From: Cellulophaga lytica DSM 7489
GTDB lineage: Bacteria > Bacteroidota > Bacteroidia > Flavobacteriales > Flavobacteriaceae
Direction of reading: 5' to 3'
DNA: 64,000 bases
Assembly: GCF_000190595.1 (NCBI RefSeq)
Contig: NC_015167.1
Span: 1,291,501 to 1,355,500 of the forward strand
Shown here piece after piece: positions 50,497 to 57,731 of the stretch (the first letter of the stretch is position 1; the number at the start of each line of letters is the position of its first letter). The position numbers and the translations under genes were made by a program. Below the pieces are notes generated by a model. It did not search any database, was not told the DNA's origin, and was given only the letters and a program-made list of their open reading frames with translations.

Positions 50497-51270
50497 CTAC
50501 GCGTTAGCATATAAGAGTAAAGAAACATTTGTTTTATCTATTACACTATTTATACCTCTAGTAGCCCTATTTACACACAGTAGGTTAATGTTACTTTTTG
50601 TTAAGTAATTAGCTATGTTTTGTATGGCATTGTCTCCTTGCTCAAAAACATATGTTACTGCATTTTTAGAGTTTTGCATATCAGTTAAATTGCTTCCTTT
50701 TTCTACTACAGAAAAAGAAGTTAATGGCTGCTGACTGTGCTTAATTAAATCTTGCGTAAATTTTAAATTTAGTGGTTCTTCATTTTTATTTAAAACTCCC
50801 AATGCTAATGTATCTATGGGTTTAACAGCGCCATCATTAGCAGCTATCATAATTACTCCTTTGTAATTTTTAAGCACAAAGTCTGTAACATGATCACCAA
50901 TTACATTTATCATCTTAGGTTTTCTTTTTCCTAGAACAATAATATCTGGTTGCTGTTCTTCTATTTGTTTAGCTATTTCGTTTTTAACGTTTCCAAAAGA
51001 AAAACTATATTTAATTTTTATGTTTTGTACTTTAGAAATTGGTTTAATTATAGCACTAATTATACGGTCTGTACTATTGTACTGCTCATTAATAGCACGC
51101 ATAGCAGACAGTTGGTTGTCTCTAACAACTACATCAGATGCTTTTTTCACATGAAAAAAAGATACATCTCCGTTTATCATTTTTGCAAGGTTAACAGTAC
51201 TTTTTACAGTAGATACTGTTGTCTTTTTTAAATCTGATAATACAAGAATTTTATATTTCTTTTTTAACAT
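50497..51270 (-). CDS. Universal stress protein family
   Basis: 257 residues, two tandem USP-like halves. The first (LKKKYKILVLSDLKKTTVSTVKSTVNLAKMIN ... DIIVLGKRKPKMINVIGDHVTDFVLKNYKGVIMIA) is well preserved, the second (VKPIDTLALGVLNKNEEPLNLKFTQDL ... LLCVNRATRGINSVIDKTNVSLLL) is divergent, without the usual G-x2-G-x9-G-S ATP loop. It sits between SulP (five bases) and carbonic anhydrase (35 bases). Its position suggests regulation of the transporter, which is inference. Confidence 0.8.
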   Translation of the reverse strand: MLKKKYKILVLSDLKKTTVSTVKSTVNLAKMINGDVSFFHVKKASDVVVRDNQLSAMRAINEQYNSTDRIISAIIKPISKVQNIKIKYSFSFGNVKNEIAKQIEEQQPDIIVLGKRKPKMINVIGDHVTDFVLKNYKGVIMIAANDGAVKPIDTLALGVLNKNEEPLNLKFTQDLIKHSQQPLTSFSVVEKGSNLTDMQNSKNAVTYVFEQGDNAIQNIANYLTKSNINLLCVNRATRGINSVIDKTNVSLLLYANA

Positions 51271-51275
51271 AGTAA

Positions 51276-52874
51276 TTAGCTTAAACTAATTTTAGATTTT
51301 GGTCTTAGTTTAAAAAATTCTATAAAACTATCTGGGTTCTCTACTATACCTCTTTTAGAAATTAGCTTAATATCAATATTACGTTCTTTTGCTTTAAAGG
51401 CAAAATCTTCTAATATTTCAATAATATCATAGTCTAAGTATCTAGTTTTAGTAACATCAAACTCTAAGTATGTATCTCTTGGCAAACTATCTAATTCTTT
51501 TAAAATAGCTCCTTTGTTAAAGAAAGTAACTTCTTCTGCAAGAGACATTTTAATTTTGTGTTTACCATTACTGTTATCCTCTATGTGTAAAAAGTGAGAA
51601 TTTTGGTAACTTTTAAGTAAAATTACAACTATACCAACAGCTAAACCTAAACCTATACCTACTAGTAAATCTGTAAAAACAATACCAGCTACTGTAACAA
51701 AAAATGGGATAGACTGTTTCCAACCTAGTTTGTACATTTTAGCAAATAAAGCTGGTTTAGCCAACTTATAACCTACAATTAATAAAATTGCAGCTAATAC
51801 AGATAACGGAATTTTATTAAGTAACGTTGGTATAAGTATTACAGAAATTAATAACAAAAATCCATGTAAAATTGCAGACATTTTTGTTTTTGCGTTAGAC
51901 TGTATGTTTGCAGAACTTCTTACAATAACCTGTGTAATTGGCAAACCACCAATTAAACCAGAAATAATATTACCTGTTCCTTGCGCTAATAACTCTCTAT
52001 TTGTAGGAGTTACGCTTTTTTCTGGGTCTAGTTTATCTGTAGCTTCTACACACAATAAAGTTTCTAAACTTGCTACTAAAGCTATAGTAAAAGCTGTAAC
52101 CCAAATTGCAGGATTAGTAATTGCTGAAAAATTAGGAAAACTAAACTGACCAAGAAAAGAGTCAAAACTATCTGGCACAGGTACACTTACTAAATGCGCA
52201 GGTGAAATTGCCAAAGCATCATTAGTTTGTGTTACTACGTAAAATATAATACCAACAGCAACAGCTACTAAAGGACCTTGTATTACTTCAAAAAACTTTC
52301 CTTTTTTAACAAGAACATTGCTCCAAAGTAATAATATACCTAAACTTATAAGACCTACTACTGTAGGACCAACTGCTATATTATCAAAAATATTAAAGAT
52401 AGCAGAAAAGGTATTTTCACCAGAAGCCTCTATAAAACTATCTGCTCCTTCTGGTTCTGCATCATACCCAAAAAAGTGTGGAATTTGTTTTAAAATAATA
52501 ATGATACCAATACCTGTTAGCATCCCTTTAATTACTGAAGAAGGAAAGTAATACCCAATAATACCAGCTTTTAAAAACCCAAAAACCAATTGTATTATAC
52601 CTCCTAAAACAACGGCTACTAAAAAGTTTTCATAACCTCCTAATGAGCCAATTGCAGTTAGTACAATAGCTGCTAAACCTGCTGCAGGTCCACTAACCCC
52701 AACTCTAGAGCCACTTAAGCCTCCTACTATAATACCACCAATTATACCGGCAATTAAACCTGAAAAAAGTGGTGCTCCACTAGCCAATGCAATACCTAAA
52801 CATAATGGTAATGCAACAAAGAATACGACAATACTCGCTGGTAAGTCGCTTTTTAAATTTTTAAACATAAACAT
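51276..52874 (-). CDS. SulP-family anion transporter with STAS domain
   Basis: 532 residues; about 12-14 membrane helices up to residue 430, including GVSGPAAGLAAIVLTAIGSLGG and SLETLLCVEATDKLDPEKSVTPTNRELLAQGTGN, then a cytoplasmic STAS domain. SulP members move sulfate or bicarbonate; the carbonic anhydrase in the same operon favours bicarbonate (BicA-like use), by inference. Two ATGs (52874 and 52868) are possible starts (MFMFKNL). A hairpin lies in the leader. Confidence 0.92.
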   Translation of the reverse strand: MFMFKNLKSDLPASIVVFFVALPLCLGIALASGAPLFSGLIAGIIGGIIVGGLSGSRVGVSGPAAGLAAIVLTAIGSLGGYENFLVAVVLGGIIQLVFGFLKAGIIGYYFPSSVIKGMLTGIGIIIILKQIPHFFGYDAEPEGADSFIEASGENTFSAIFNIFDNIAVGPTVVGLISLGILLLWSNVLVKKGKFFEVIQGPLVAVAVGIIFYVVTQTNDALAISPAHLVSVPVPDSFDSFLGQFSFPNFSAITNPAIWVTAFTIALVASLETLLCVEATDKLDPEKSVTPTNRELLAQGTGNIISGLIGGLPITQVIVRSSANIQSNAKTKMSAILHGFLLLISVILIPTLLNKIPLSVLAAILLIVGYKLAKPALFAKMYKLGWKQSIPFFVTVAGIVFTDLLVGIGLGLAVGIVVILLKSYQNSHFLHIEDNSNGKHKIKMSLAEEVTFFNKGAILKELDSLPRDTYLEFDVTKTRYLDYDIIEILEDFAFKAKERNIDIKLISKRGIVENPDSFIEFFKLRPKSKISLS

Positions 52875-52885
52875 AGTAAATTTTG

Positions 52886-52912
52886 CCTCTTGAGCATATT
52901 TTTATCAAGAGG
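52886..52912 (-). promoter_or_regulatory. Leader hairpin or operator before the SulP gene
   Basis: Inverted repeat CCTCTTGA / TCAAGAGG, eight bp with an 11-base spacer, ending 12 bases before the ATG at 52874. There is no T-run, so it is not a terminator for a preceding gene; it may be an operator or a structured leader. Confidence 0.45.
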
Positions 52913-52932
52913 GTATTAAAATAAATTAATAA

Positions 52933-52956
52933 TAACTACACTACAGTGCGTAGTTA
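52933..52956 (-). terminator. Weak hairpin after the small secreted protein gene
   Basis: TAACTAC / GTAGTTA, seven bp, ten-base loop, followed in the leftward sense by TTATTAATTTATTTT. A poor terminator; it lies nine bases after the stop of the gene at 52965. Confidence 0.3.
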
Positions 52957-52964
52957 AAGCCTAA

Positions 52965-53249
52965 TTATACTATGTGGTACTCGGGAGGGGGCGAAACAAG
53001 GTTAATAAGAGGTCTAGGGTATTTTTTATCTGAATACCCTTGTTTTTCTCTTTTTAAAACGTAAGAAACGTTTGTTTCAGAAAAACTGTCTACGCTTAAA
53101 TATTTTTTAGCGCAATTATCTTCTTCTTCAGAAATGGAATAAAAAGCAGAAATATCTACAGAATCATTCACCATAGTAATTATGGTTGGCGCAGATAAAA
53201 ACGCCAAGAATAATACGGTAAAAAATATAGAAATAATCTTTTTATACAT
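52965..53249 (-). CDS. Small secreted or membrane protein of unknown function
   Basis: 94 residues. An N-terminal hydrophobic stretch (IISIFFTVLFLAFLSAPTIITMV, about 5-27) serves as signal or anchor. The mature part contains SISEEEDNCAKKY with one cysteine and ends LINLVSPPPEYHIV. I do not recognise a named family. It lies upstream of the SulP gene in the same orientation, so it may be part of that operon or sense the same condition. Confidence 0.6.
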   Translation of the reverse strand: MYKKIISIFFTVLFLAFLSAPTIITMVNDSVDISAFYSISEEEDNCAKKYLSVDSFSETNVSYVLKREKQGYSDKKYPRPLINLVSPPPEYHIV

Positions 53250-53372
53250 TTCTTTTAATAATCAGAAGTTTACAAATATAAAACCAAAACGCTTTATATA
53301 AAATAGCTAATCCTTAAAAAAATGTTAACAAAAACATTTTTAAGTAATTAACCATATTTATTCTTTATATAA

Positions 53373-53396
53373 TATACAGGTCTTTAAACCTGTATA
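53373..53396 (-). terminator. Hairpin closing the DUF4199 operon
   Basis: TATACAGGT / ACCTGTATA, nine bp with a six-base loop, four bases after the stop of the small ORF at 53401. The T-run is poor. The 53250-53372 stretch also holds an imperfect A/T-rich inverted repeat (53313-53344). Confidence 0.5.
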
Positions 53397-53400
53397 CTAT

Positions 53401-53499
53401 TTACTTTCTTTTATACTTTTTGCTATTTCTAACTCTGTTAAACACATAAACTCCTACTACAAATAGTGCTAGTAATGGAAATACAATATCACCTCCCAT
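53401..53499 (-). CDS. Predicted 32-residue membrane peptide
   Basis: Too short for usual gene finders. It encodes an acidic-free N-terminus with MGGDIVFPLL, one membrane helix (IVFPLLALFVVGVYVF, about 5-20) and a strongly basic tail (NRVRNSKKYKRK), a positive-inside single-pass topology. The ATG is four bases after the DUF4199 stop, which suggests translational coupling, and a terminator hairpin follows its stop. No function is assignable. Confidence 0.55.
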   Translation of the reverse strand: MGGDIVFPLLALFVVGVYVFNRVRNSKKYKRK

Positions 53500-53503
53500 A
53501 TTT

Positions 53504-53986
53504 TTATTTTTTTTTATTTTTAATGATAAAAGACACAATTGCTGCCGTTACCACTCCCATAGATAACGATGTAAATATGCCTTGTCGTATATAATTATTA
53601 ATGTTAAAATATTCTTCTGCGTTTTCTTGAGTCATTTTTCCTGCTCCTACAATGTACTCTGTAATGTTAGAAAAATACTCAGGAGATATGTAAACGTACG
53701 TAATGTATTGCGTAGCTGGACTTAATATAGCTATTACTGCACTTAAAACAATACCGCTAATAAAACCTTCCTTCCAAGTAATTACACCTTTATAATCTGT
53801 TTGTTTTTTATCTTTTAAAGCAAAAACATATATAGCAATAGCAACTACACCAAACAAGTTGGTATATATTAAATGTTCACTAACTTGGTCTGTATGCCAT
53901 CCCAATTGTTTTTCTATGTATGCCCATAAAAGTGCAAAACCAGTAAAGATAAAACCCCATTTTATCTCTGTTTTAAACTTATTCAT
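53504..53986 (-). CDS. DUF4199 membrane protein
   Basis: 160 residues, four membrane helices (about 10-26, 42-58, 72-92 and 136-154). The motif KGVITWKEGFISGIVLSAVIA and the charged segment between helices 3 and 4 (EYIVGAGKMTQENAEEYFNI) are typical of this Bacteroidetes family, whose function is unknown. It follows the enoyl-CoA hydratase gene by six bases. Confidence 0.82.
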   Translation of the reverse strand: MNKFKTEIKWGFIFTGFALLWAYIEKQLGWHTDQVSEHLIYTNLFGVVAIAIYVFALKDKKQTDYKGVITWKEGFISGIVLSAVIAILSPATQYITYVYISPEYFSNITEYIVGAGKMTQENAEEYFNINNYIRQGIFTSLSMGVVTAAIVSFIIKNKKK

Positions 53987-53992
53987 AAAAGC

Positions 53993-54760
53993 TTATTTTC
54001 TATATTTTGATAATGCATTTTTAGTAAAATCTGACAATACTAACTTACCAGAAATTATTGCTCTTTCTTTTAACAATGCATCCCAATTTTCTGTTCCTTG
54101 CCACAATATTGTTTTCATTTCTTGCAAGGCTTCTGGGTTGTATGATGCCAGTTTTTCTGTGAAAATTTCAATTTCTTTATCCATTTCTTTAATAGAGCCA
54201 AATACTTTTGCAAACAAACCTTTGTCTTTTGCCCAATATGCACTTTGCCAATCTGTAGCAGCTAAAGATAGTTCTGCTAAACCACTTTTACCAACTTTGC
54301 GTTCTACTGCCGGAGCAATTACAAATGGGCCAATACCAATAGATAGTTCTGATAATTTTATGGATGCCGCCTCAGTAGCAAAAGCATAATCACAAGCTGC
54401 AGCTAAACCAACACCGCCACCAACAGTTTTACCTTGTACACGGCCAACAATTAGTTTTTTGCATTTGCGCATGGCGTTAATAACATTTGCAAAACCACTA
54501 AAAAATTGTTGCCCTTCATCTAAGTTTGTAACCTCCATTAACTCATCAAAAGAAGCTCCTGCACAAAAAGCTTTTTCACCTTCAGACTTTAAAACAATAA
54601 CATTTACCGTTTGGTCTTCTGATAATTTTAAAATTTCTTTGGTTAACCTATCTAGCAATTCTGCAACAAATGAATTACTTGCCGGATGACCAAATTCTAC
54701 TGTTGCTATTTTATTATCTATATTGGTATATAAACTACCGTTTGCTCTTGTTGTACCCAT
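53993..54760 (-). CDS. Enoyl-CoA hydratase/isomerase family protein
   Basis: 255 residues of the crotonase fold. The oxyanion-hole segments are KAFCAGASFDEL (about 69-80) and KTVGGGVGLAAACDYAFA (about 111-128). Both catalytic glutamates of enoyl-CoA hydratase are not obvious; the sequence SIKLSELSIGIGPFVIAPAVERKVG has one Glu in the right place. Substrate unknown; related members hydrate 2-enoyl-CoA in fatty-acid or amino-acid breakdown. It lies 30 bases after the MATE gene. Confidence 0.88.
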   Translation of the reverse strand: MGTTRANGSLYTNIDNKIATVEFGHPASNSFVAELLDRLTKEILKLSEDQTVNVIVLKSEGEKAFCAGASFDELMEVTNLDEGQQFFSGFANVINAMRKCKKLIVGRVQGKTVGGGVGLAAACDYAFATEAASIKLSELSIGIGPFVIAPAVERKVGKSGLAELSLAATDWQSAYWAKDKGLFAKVFGSIKEMDKEIEIFTEKLASYNPEALQEMKTILWQGTENWDALLKERAIISGKLVLSDFTKNALSKYRK

Positions 54761-54790
54761 AAAAACCTTTTTATTGTGTAAAATTCAAAA

Positions 54791-56125
54791 TTACGTTTTT
54801 TGCAAGAGCGGACGAAACTTTGTGTTAAATTTAACCACCAATGCACCACCTCTTATTAGCATCCAAACCACAAAAGACAACCAAATTCCTGTAAAGCCCC
54901 AACCTAACTCTTTACTTAGGTATAACATAGGTACAAAACCTAAAAAAGTAGCATCTAAAAGTGTATCTCTTAAATATTTCATTTCACCTAAGCCTTTAAA
55001 TAATCCATCAAAAACAAAAGCTACAGCATTAATTGGTAAACTTAAAATTATAATATAAAAAACAGCGTAAAAAGTATCTAAAGCAACTTGTTCATTAGAA
55101 AAAATTTTACCTATAGGGTAATAAAAAACAAAGCCTAAAACTGCCAAAACCAAACTAACTGTTATTCCATATTGAAGAATTTTTTTAGCCAACAGCCAAA
55201 GGCTATTATAATCTTTAGCACCTAATAATTTACCTCCTAAAATATTACCTGCAGCGCCATAACCATCTATAAAAAAAGCAGAAAACAACCACACATTTAT
55301 AGCTATTGTATGTGCGCCAATAAACCTATCTCCCAAGTCTGTAGCCTCCCTTACCGCTAAAACCAATGCTATATTTAAAGATAAAGCACGTACAAATAAG
55401 TTTAAACTCATAATTACCAAACGTCCCAGCTCTGGGTGTATAGGAAAACGTAGCCTTAAACTAATATCTGTTTTTAAAACCAATAAGAAAAATGCTATTA
55501 TTGCCATAATTGCTTGTGACAGTAAACTTGCCCAGGCAGCACCATCTAAATACATTGGTTCTAAAACGCCTTGTATGCCATACACAAAAATGTAATCTAA
55601 AAATATATTTAATACAGCCCCAATTAGGGCTATTACCATTGGCCAACTTGTATTTTGCAAGCCTCTAAAAATGCCCATTACTGCAAACGTAAATAAGGTT
55701 AAAGGAAAACCCCAAACCCTAATACCGTAATAAGACACGCAAAACTCTAAAATTTTACCTTTTGCCTTTAAAAACACAAATATTTCTTCTATTACAAAAA
55801 CTGTAGAAAGCAGTATAATAATGCTAAGTAGTATATTAAAAAAAATAGCTTGTACAGGTAATGTTTTAACCTCATTTAAACGGCCAGCTCCTAAATACTG
55901 AGAAATTATAGCAGAAATAGCACTTCTGGTTTGCCCAAGAATCCAAATAAGCATAGATAAAAAAGAACCAACAATACCTGCTGCTGCCAAAGACTCTAGC
56001 CCAAACTTAGGAATATTGCCAACAATAGCTGCATCTGTAATAGATAATAATGGCTCTGATATGCCAGCAATTGTAGCCGGTATAGCTAGCTTGTTTATGT
56101 TTTTAAGATTTACAATTTTATTCAA
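54791..56125 (-). CDS. MATE-family efflux transporter
   Basis: 444 residues with 12 membrane helices. The N-terminus LAIPATIAGISEPLLSITDAAIVG and the middle loop GFPLTLFTFAVMGIFRGLQNTSWPM are MATE/DinF motifs. It exports cationic compounds or other drugs using a sodium or proton gradient; DinF-like members also link to oxidative stress. It starts 13 bases after the GNAT gene in the same leftward operon. Confidence 0.92.
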   Translation of the reverse strand: MNKIVNLKNINKLAIPATIAGISEPLLSITDAAIVGNIPKFGLESLAAAGIVGSFLSMLIWILGQTRSAISAIISQYLGAGRLNEVKTLPVQAIFFNILLSIIILLSTVFVIEEIFVFLKAKGKILEFCVSYYGIRVWGFPLTLFTFAVMGIFRGLQNTSWPMVIALIGAVLNIFLDYIFVYGIQGVLEPMYLDGAAWASLLSQAIMAIIAFFLLVLKTDISLRLRFPIHPELGRLVIMSLNLFVRALSLNIALVLAVREATDLGDRFIGAHTIAINVWLFSAFFIDGYGAAGNILGGKLLGAKDYNSLWLLAKKILQYGITVSLVLAVLGFVFYYPIGKIFSNEQVALDTFYAVFYIIILSLPINAVAFVFDGLFKGLGEMKYLRDTLLDATFLGFVPMLYLSKELGWGFTGIWLSFVVWMLIRGGALVVKFNTKFRPLLQKT

Positions 56126-56138
56126 AAAAAAGTGGGTT

Positions 56139-56639
56139 TTATAAAACTAGTTCAAAACAATGAAAAGGATGTTCACTTTGCTTAGGAAAAAATATATCTC
56201 CTAATTGTTTGTAACCTCTGGTTTGGTAAAAATTTACATTTCGTTTGTTTACACTAAAAGTATCTAAACGTACAGATTTAAAGTCATTATTTTTAGCATA
56301 TTCCTCTGCAAAATTCATCAATTTTTGTGCATAACCTTGGCCTTGGTATTCTGGGTGCACAGATAGCCTGTGTATGTACAAGTTAGCTTCATTACTTGTT
56401 AGCCAGGTAATAGGTATGTACTCATCATCCATATGTGTAGACAGTACAATGGTTCCTATTATTTTTTTATCAACTTCTAAAACATATAATTCTTCTTGAG
56501 CAATATCATGTAAAAAAGCCTGTTTACTTGGGTAGTGCTCGTTCCATTGGTAAATACCATTTTTAATCATAAAAGCTGCACAAGCTTTTGTAACGGTAAT
56601 AATTTTATCAATTTCTGATTTTTTTGCTAAACGAATCAT
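56139..56639 (-). CDS. GNAT-family N-acetyltransferase
   Basis: 166 residues. The acetyl-CoA-binding motif A is LYIHRLSVHPEYQGQGYAQKLMNFAEEYA (about 86-114, with Q/RxxGxG/A as QGQGYA), followed by VRLDTFSVNKRNVNFYQTRGYKQLG. Substrate unknown. It is the first gene of the leftward operon that includes MATE, enoyl-CoA hydratase, DUF4199 and a small peptide. Confidence 0.92.
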   Translation of the reverse strand: MIRLAKKSEIDKIITVTKACAAFMIKNGIYQWNEHYPSKQAFLHDIAQEELYVLEVDKKIIGTIVLSTHMDDEYIPITWLTSNEANLYIHRLSVHPEYQGQGYAQKLMNFAEEYAKNNDFKSVRLDTFSVNKRNVNFYQTRGYKQLGDIFFPKQSEHPFHCFELVL

Positions 56640-56773
56640 ACGAGGTATAAATTAAATTGTAAATTTAGAGTATAAAATACAACTGATAAAATGTACTAGT
56701 ATTTTTAATTGGCCATTAACCAAGCCAATAATGTGCATATCTAGTAACCTAATTAAACTGAAAAAAGAGAAAA

Positions 56774-57577
56774 ATGAAGAACATATTGGTTCCTATAGGA
56801 ACATCTACAGAAAGCCATGAAACATTACAATATGCCGTAGATTTTGCTAAAAATTTTGACGCAACTATTTATGTAATGGAAATTTTTAATGTAAAATCTG
56901 CTGGTGCTGGTAGCTTAGCAAATGCTACAGATAAAATTGAAAAAAATAGTAGAGAACAATTGTTAGATGTTGTTAGTAAGGTTGATAAAAAAGGAACTGA
57001 AATAAAAATAGCAACCTACCAAGGTGACATTATTGAAGGATTAAAAAAAATAGACAAACAATTTTTAGGAATAGACCTAATTGTTATGGCTCCAAGAAGT
57101 AATGATATTAATGAGAGTAATTACCTTGGCAACACATCAGGAAAAATTATTAAACAAACAGATATTCCTACACTTATTGTACCTAAAGGATATGTGTTTA
57201 AACCTGTAACTTCTATACTTACAGCTTTTAAATCTGGTATTTTAAAACGAAAAAGAATACTAAACCCTTTAATTACCATTAAAAAGCAATTTAATTGTAC
57301 CGTAAATTTACTATTGGTAAAAACTCCTGGCTACACAGATGACGACTTAAAAGTAGATACTGCTCTTTTAGATATTAGCTCTAAAATGACACTTTCTGAA
57401 AATGCTACTACCTACCTTGGAGTGTTAGAGCACTTTTTAACTAAACAACCAGATATGCTGTGTGTGTTTAGAAGAAAAAGAGGCTTTTTTAAAAAATTAT
57501 GGGAGAAAAATACCATTGCAAAATCTGAATTTTTTGCTCCTGTACCAGTATTGGTTTTAAGTGTTAAAAAAGACTAA
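56774..57577 (+). CDS. Universal stress protein
   Basis: 267 residues; the first half is a clear USP domain (NILVPIGTSTESHETLQYAVDFAKNFDATIYVMEIF, then GIDLIVMAPRSNDINESNYLGNTSGKIIKQTDIPTLIVP), the second half a degenerate copy. The glycine-rich loop GNTSGKI retains the small residues of the ATP site. It stands alone before a tRNA gene, ten bases away, with no terminator between them. It is similar in design to the double-domain USP at 50497. Confidence 0.88.
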   Translation: MKNILVPIGTSTESHETLQYAVDFAKNFDATIYVMEIFNVKSAGAGSLANATDKIEKNSREQLLDVVSKVDKKGTEIKIATYQGDIIEGLKKIDKQFLGIDLIVMAPRSNDINESNYLGNTSGKIIKQTDIPTLIVPKGYVFKPVTSILTAFKSGILKRKRILNPLITIKKQFNCTVNLLLVKTPGYTDDDLKVDTALLDISSKMTLSENATTYLGVLEHFLTKQPDMLCVFRRKRGFFKKLWEKNTIAKSEFFAPVPVLVLSVKKD

Positions 57578-57583
57578 GTTCTT

Positions 57584-57663
<80 letters not shown>

Positions 57664-57678
57664 TATTGCTTTACAAAC

Positions 57679-57712
57679 AAAAACCCCTTTACAGTGCGTA
57701 AAGGGGTTTTTT
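57679..57712. terminator. Terminator after the tRNA gene
   Basis: Thirteen-bp perfect stem AAAAACCCCTTTA / TAAAGGGGTTTTT (seven-base loop), flanked by A and T runs, so it can end both the tRNA transcript and the convergent M16 peptidase transcript. Confidence 0.9.
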
Positions 57713-57731
57713 GTAAGGGAAAAAGGTGGTT

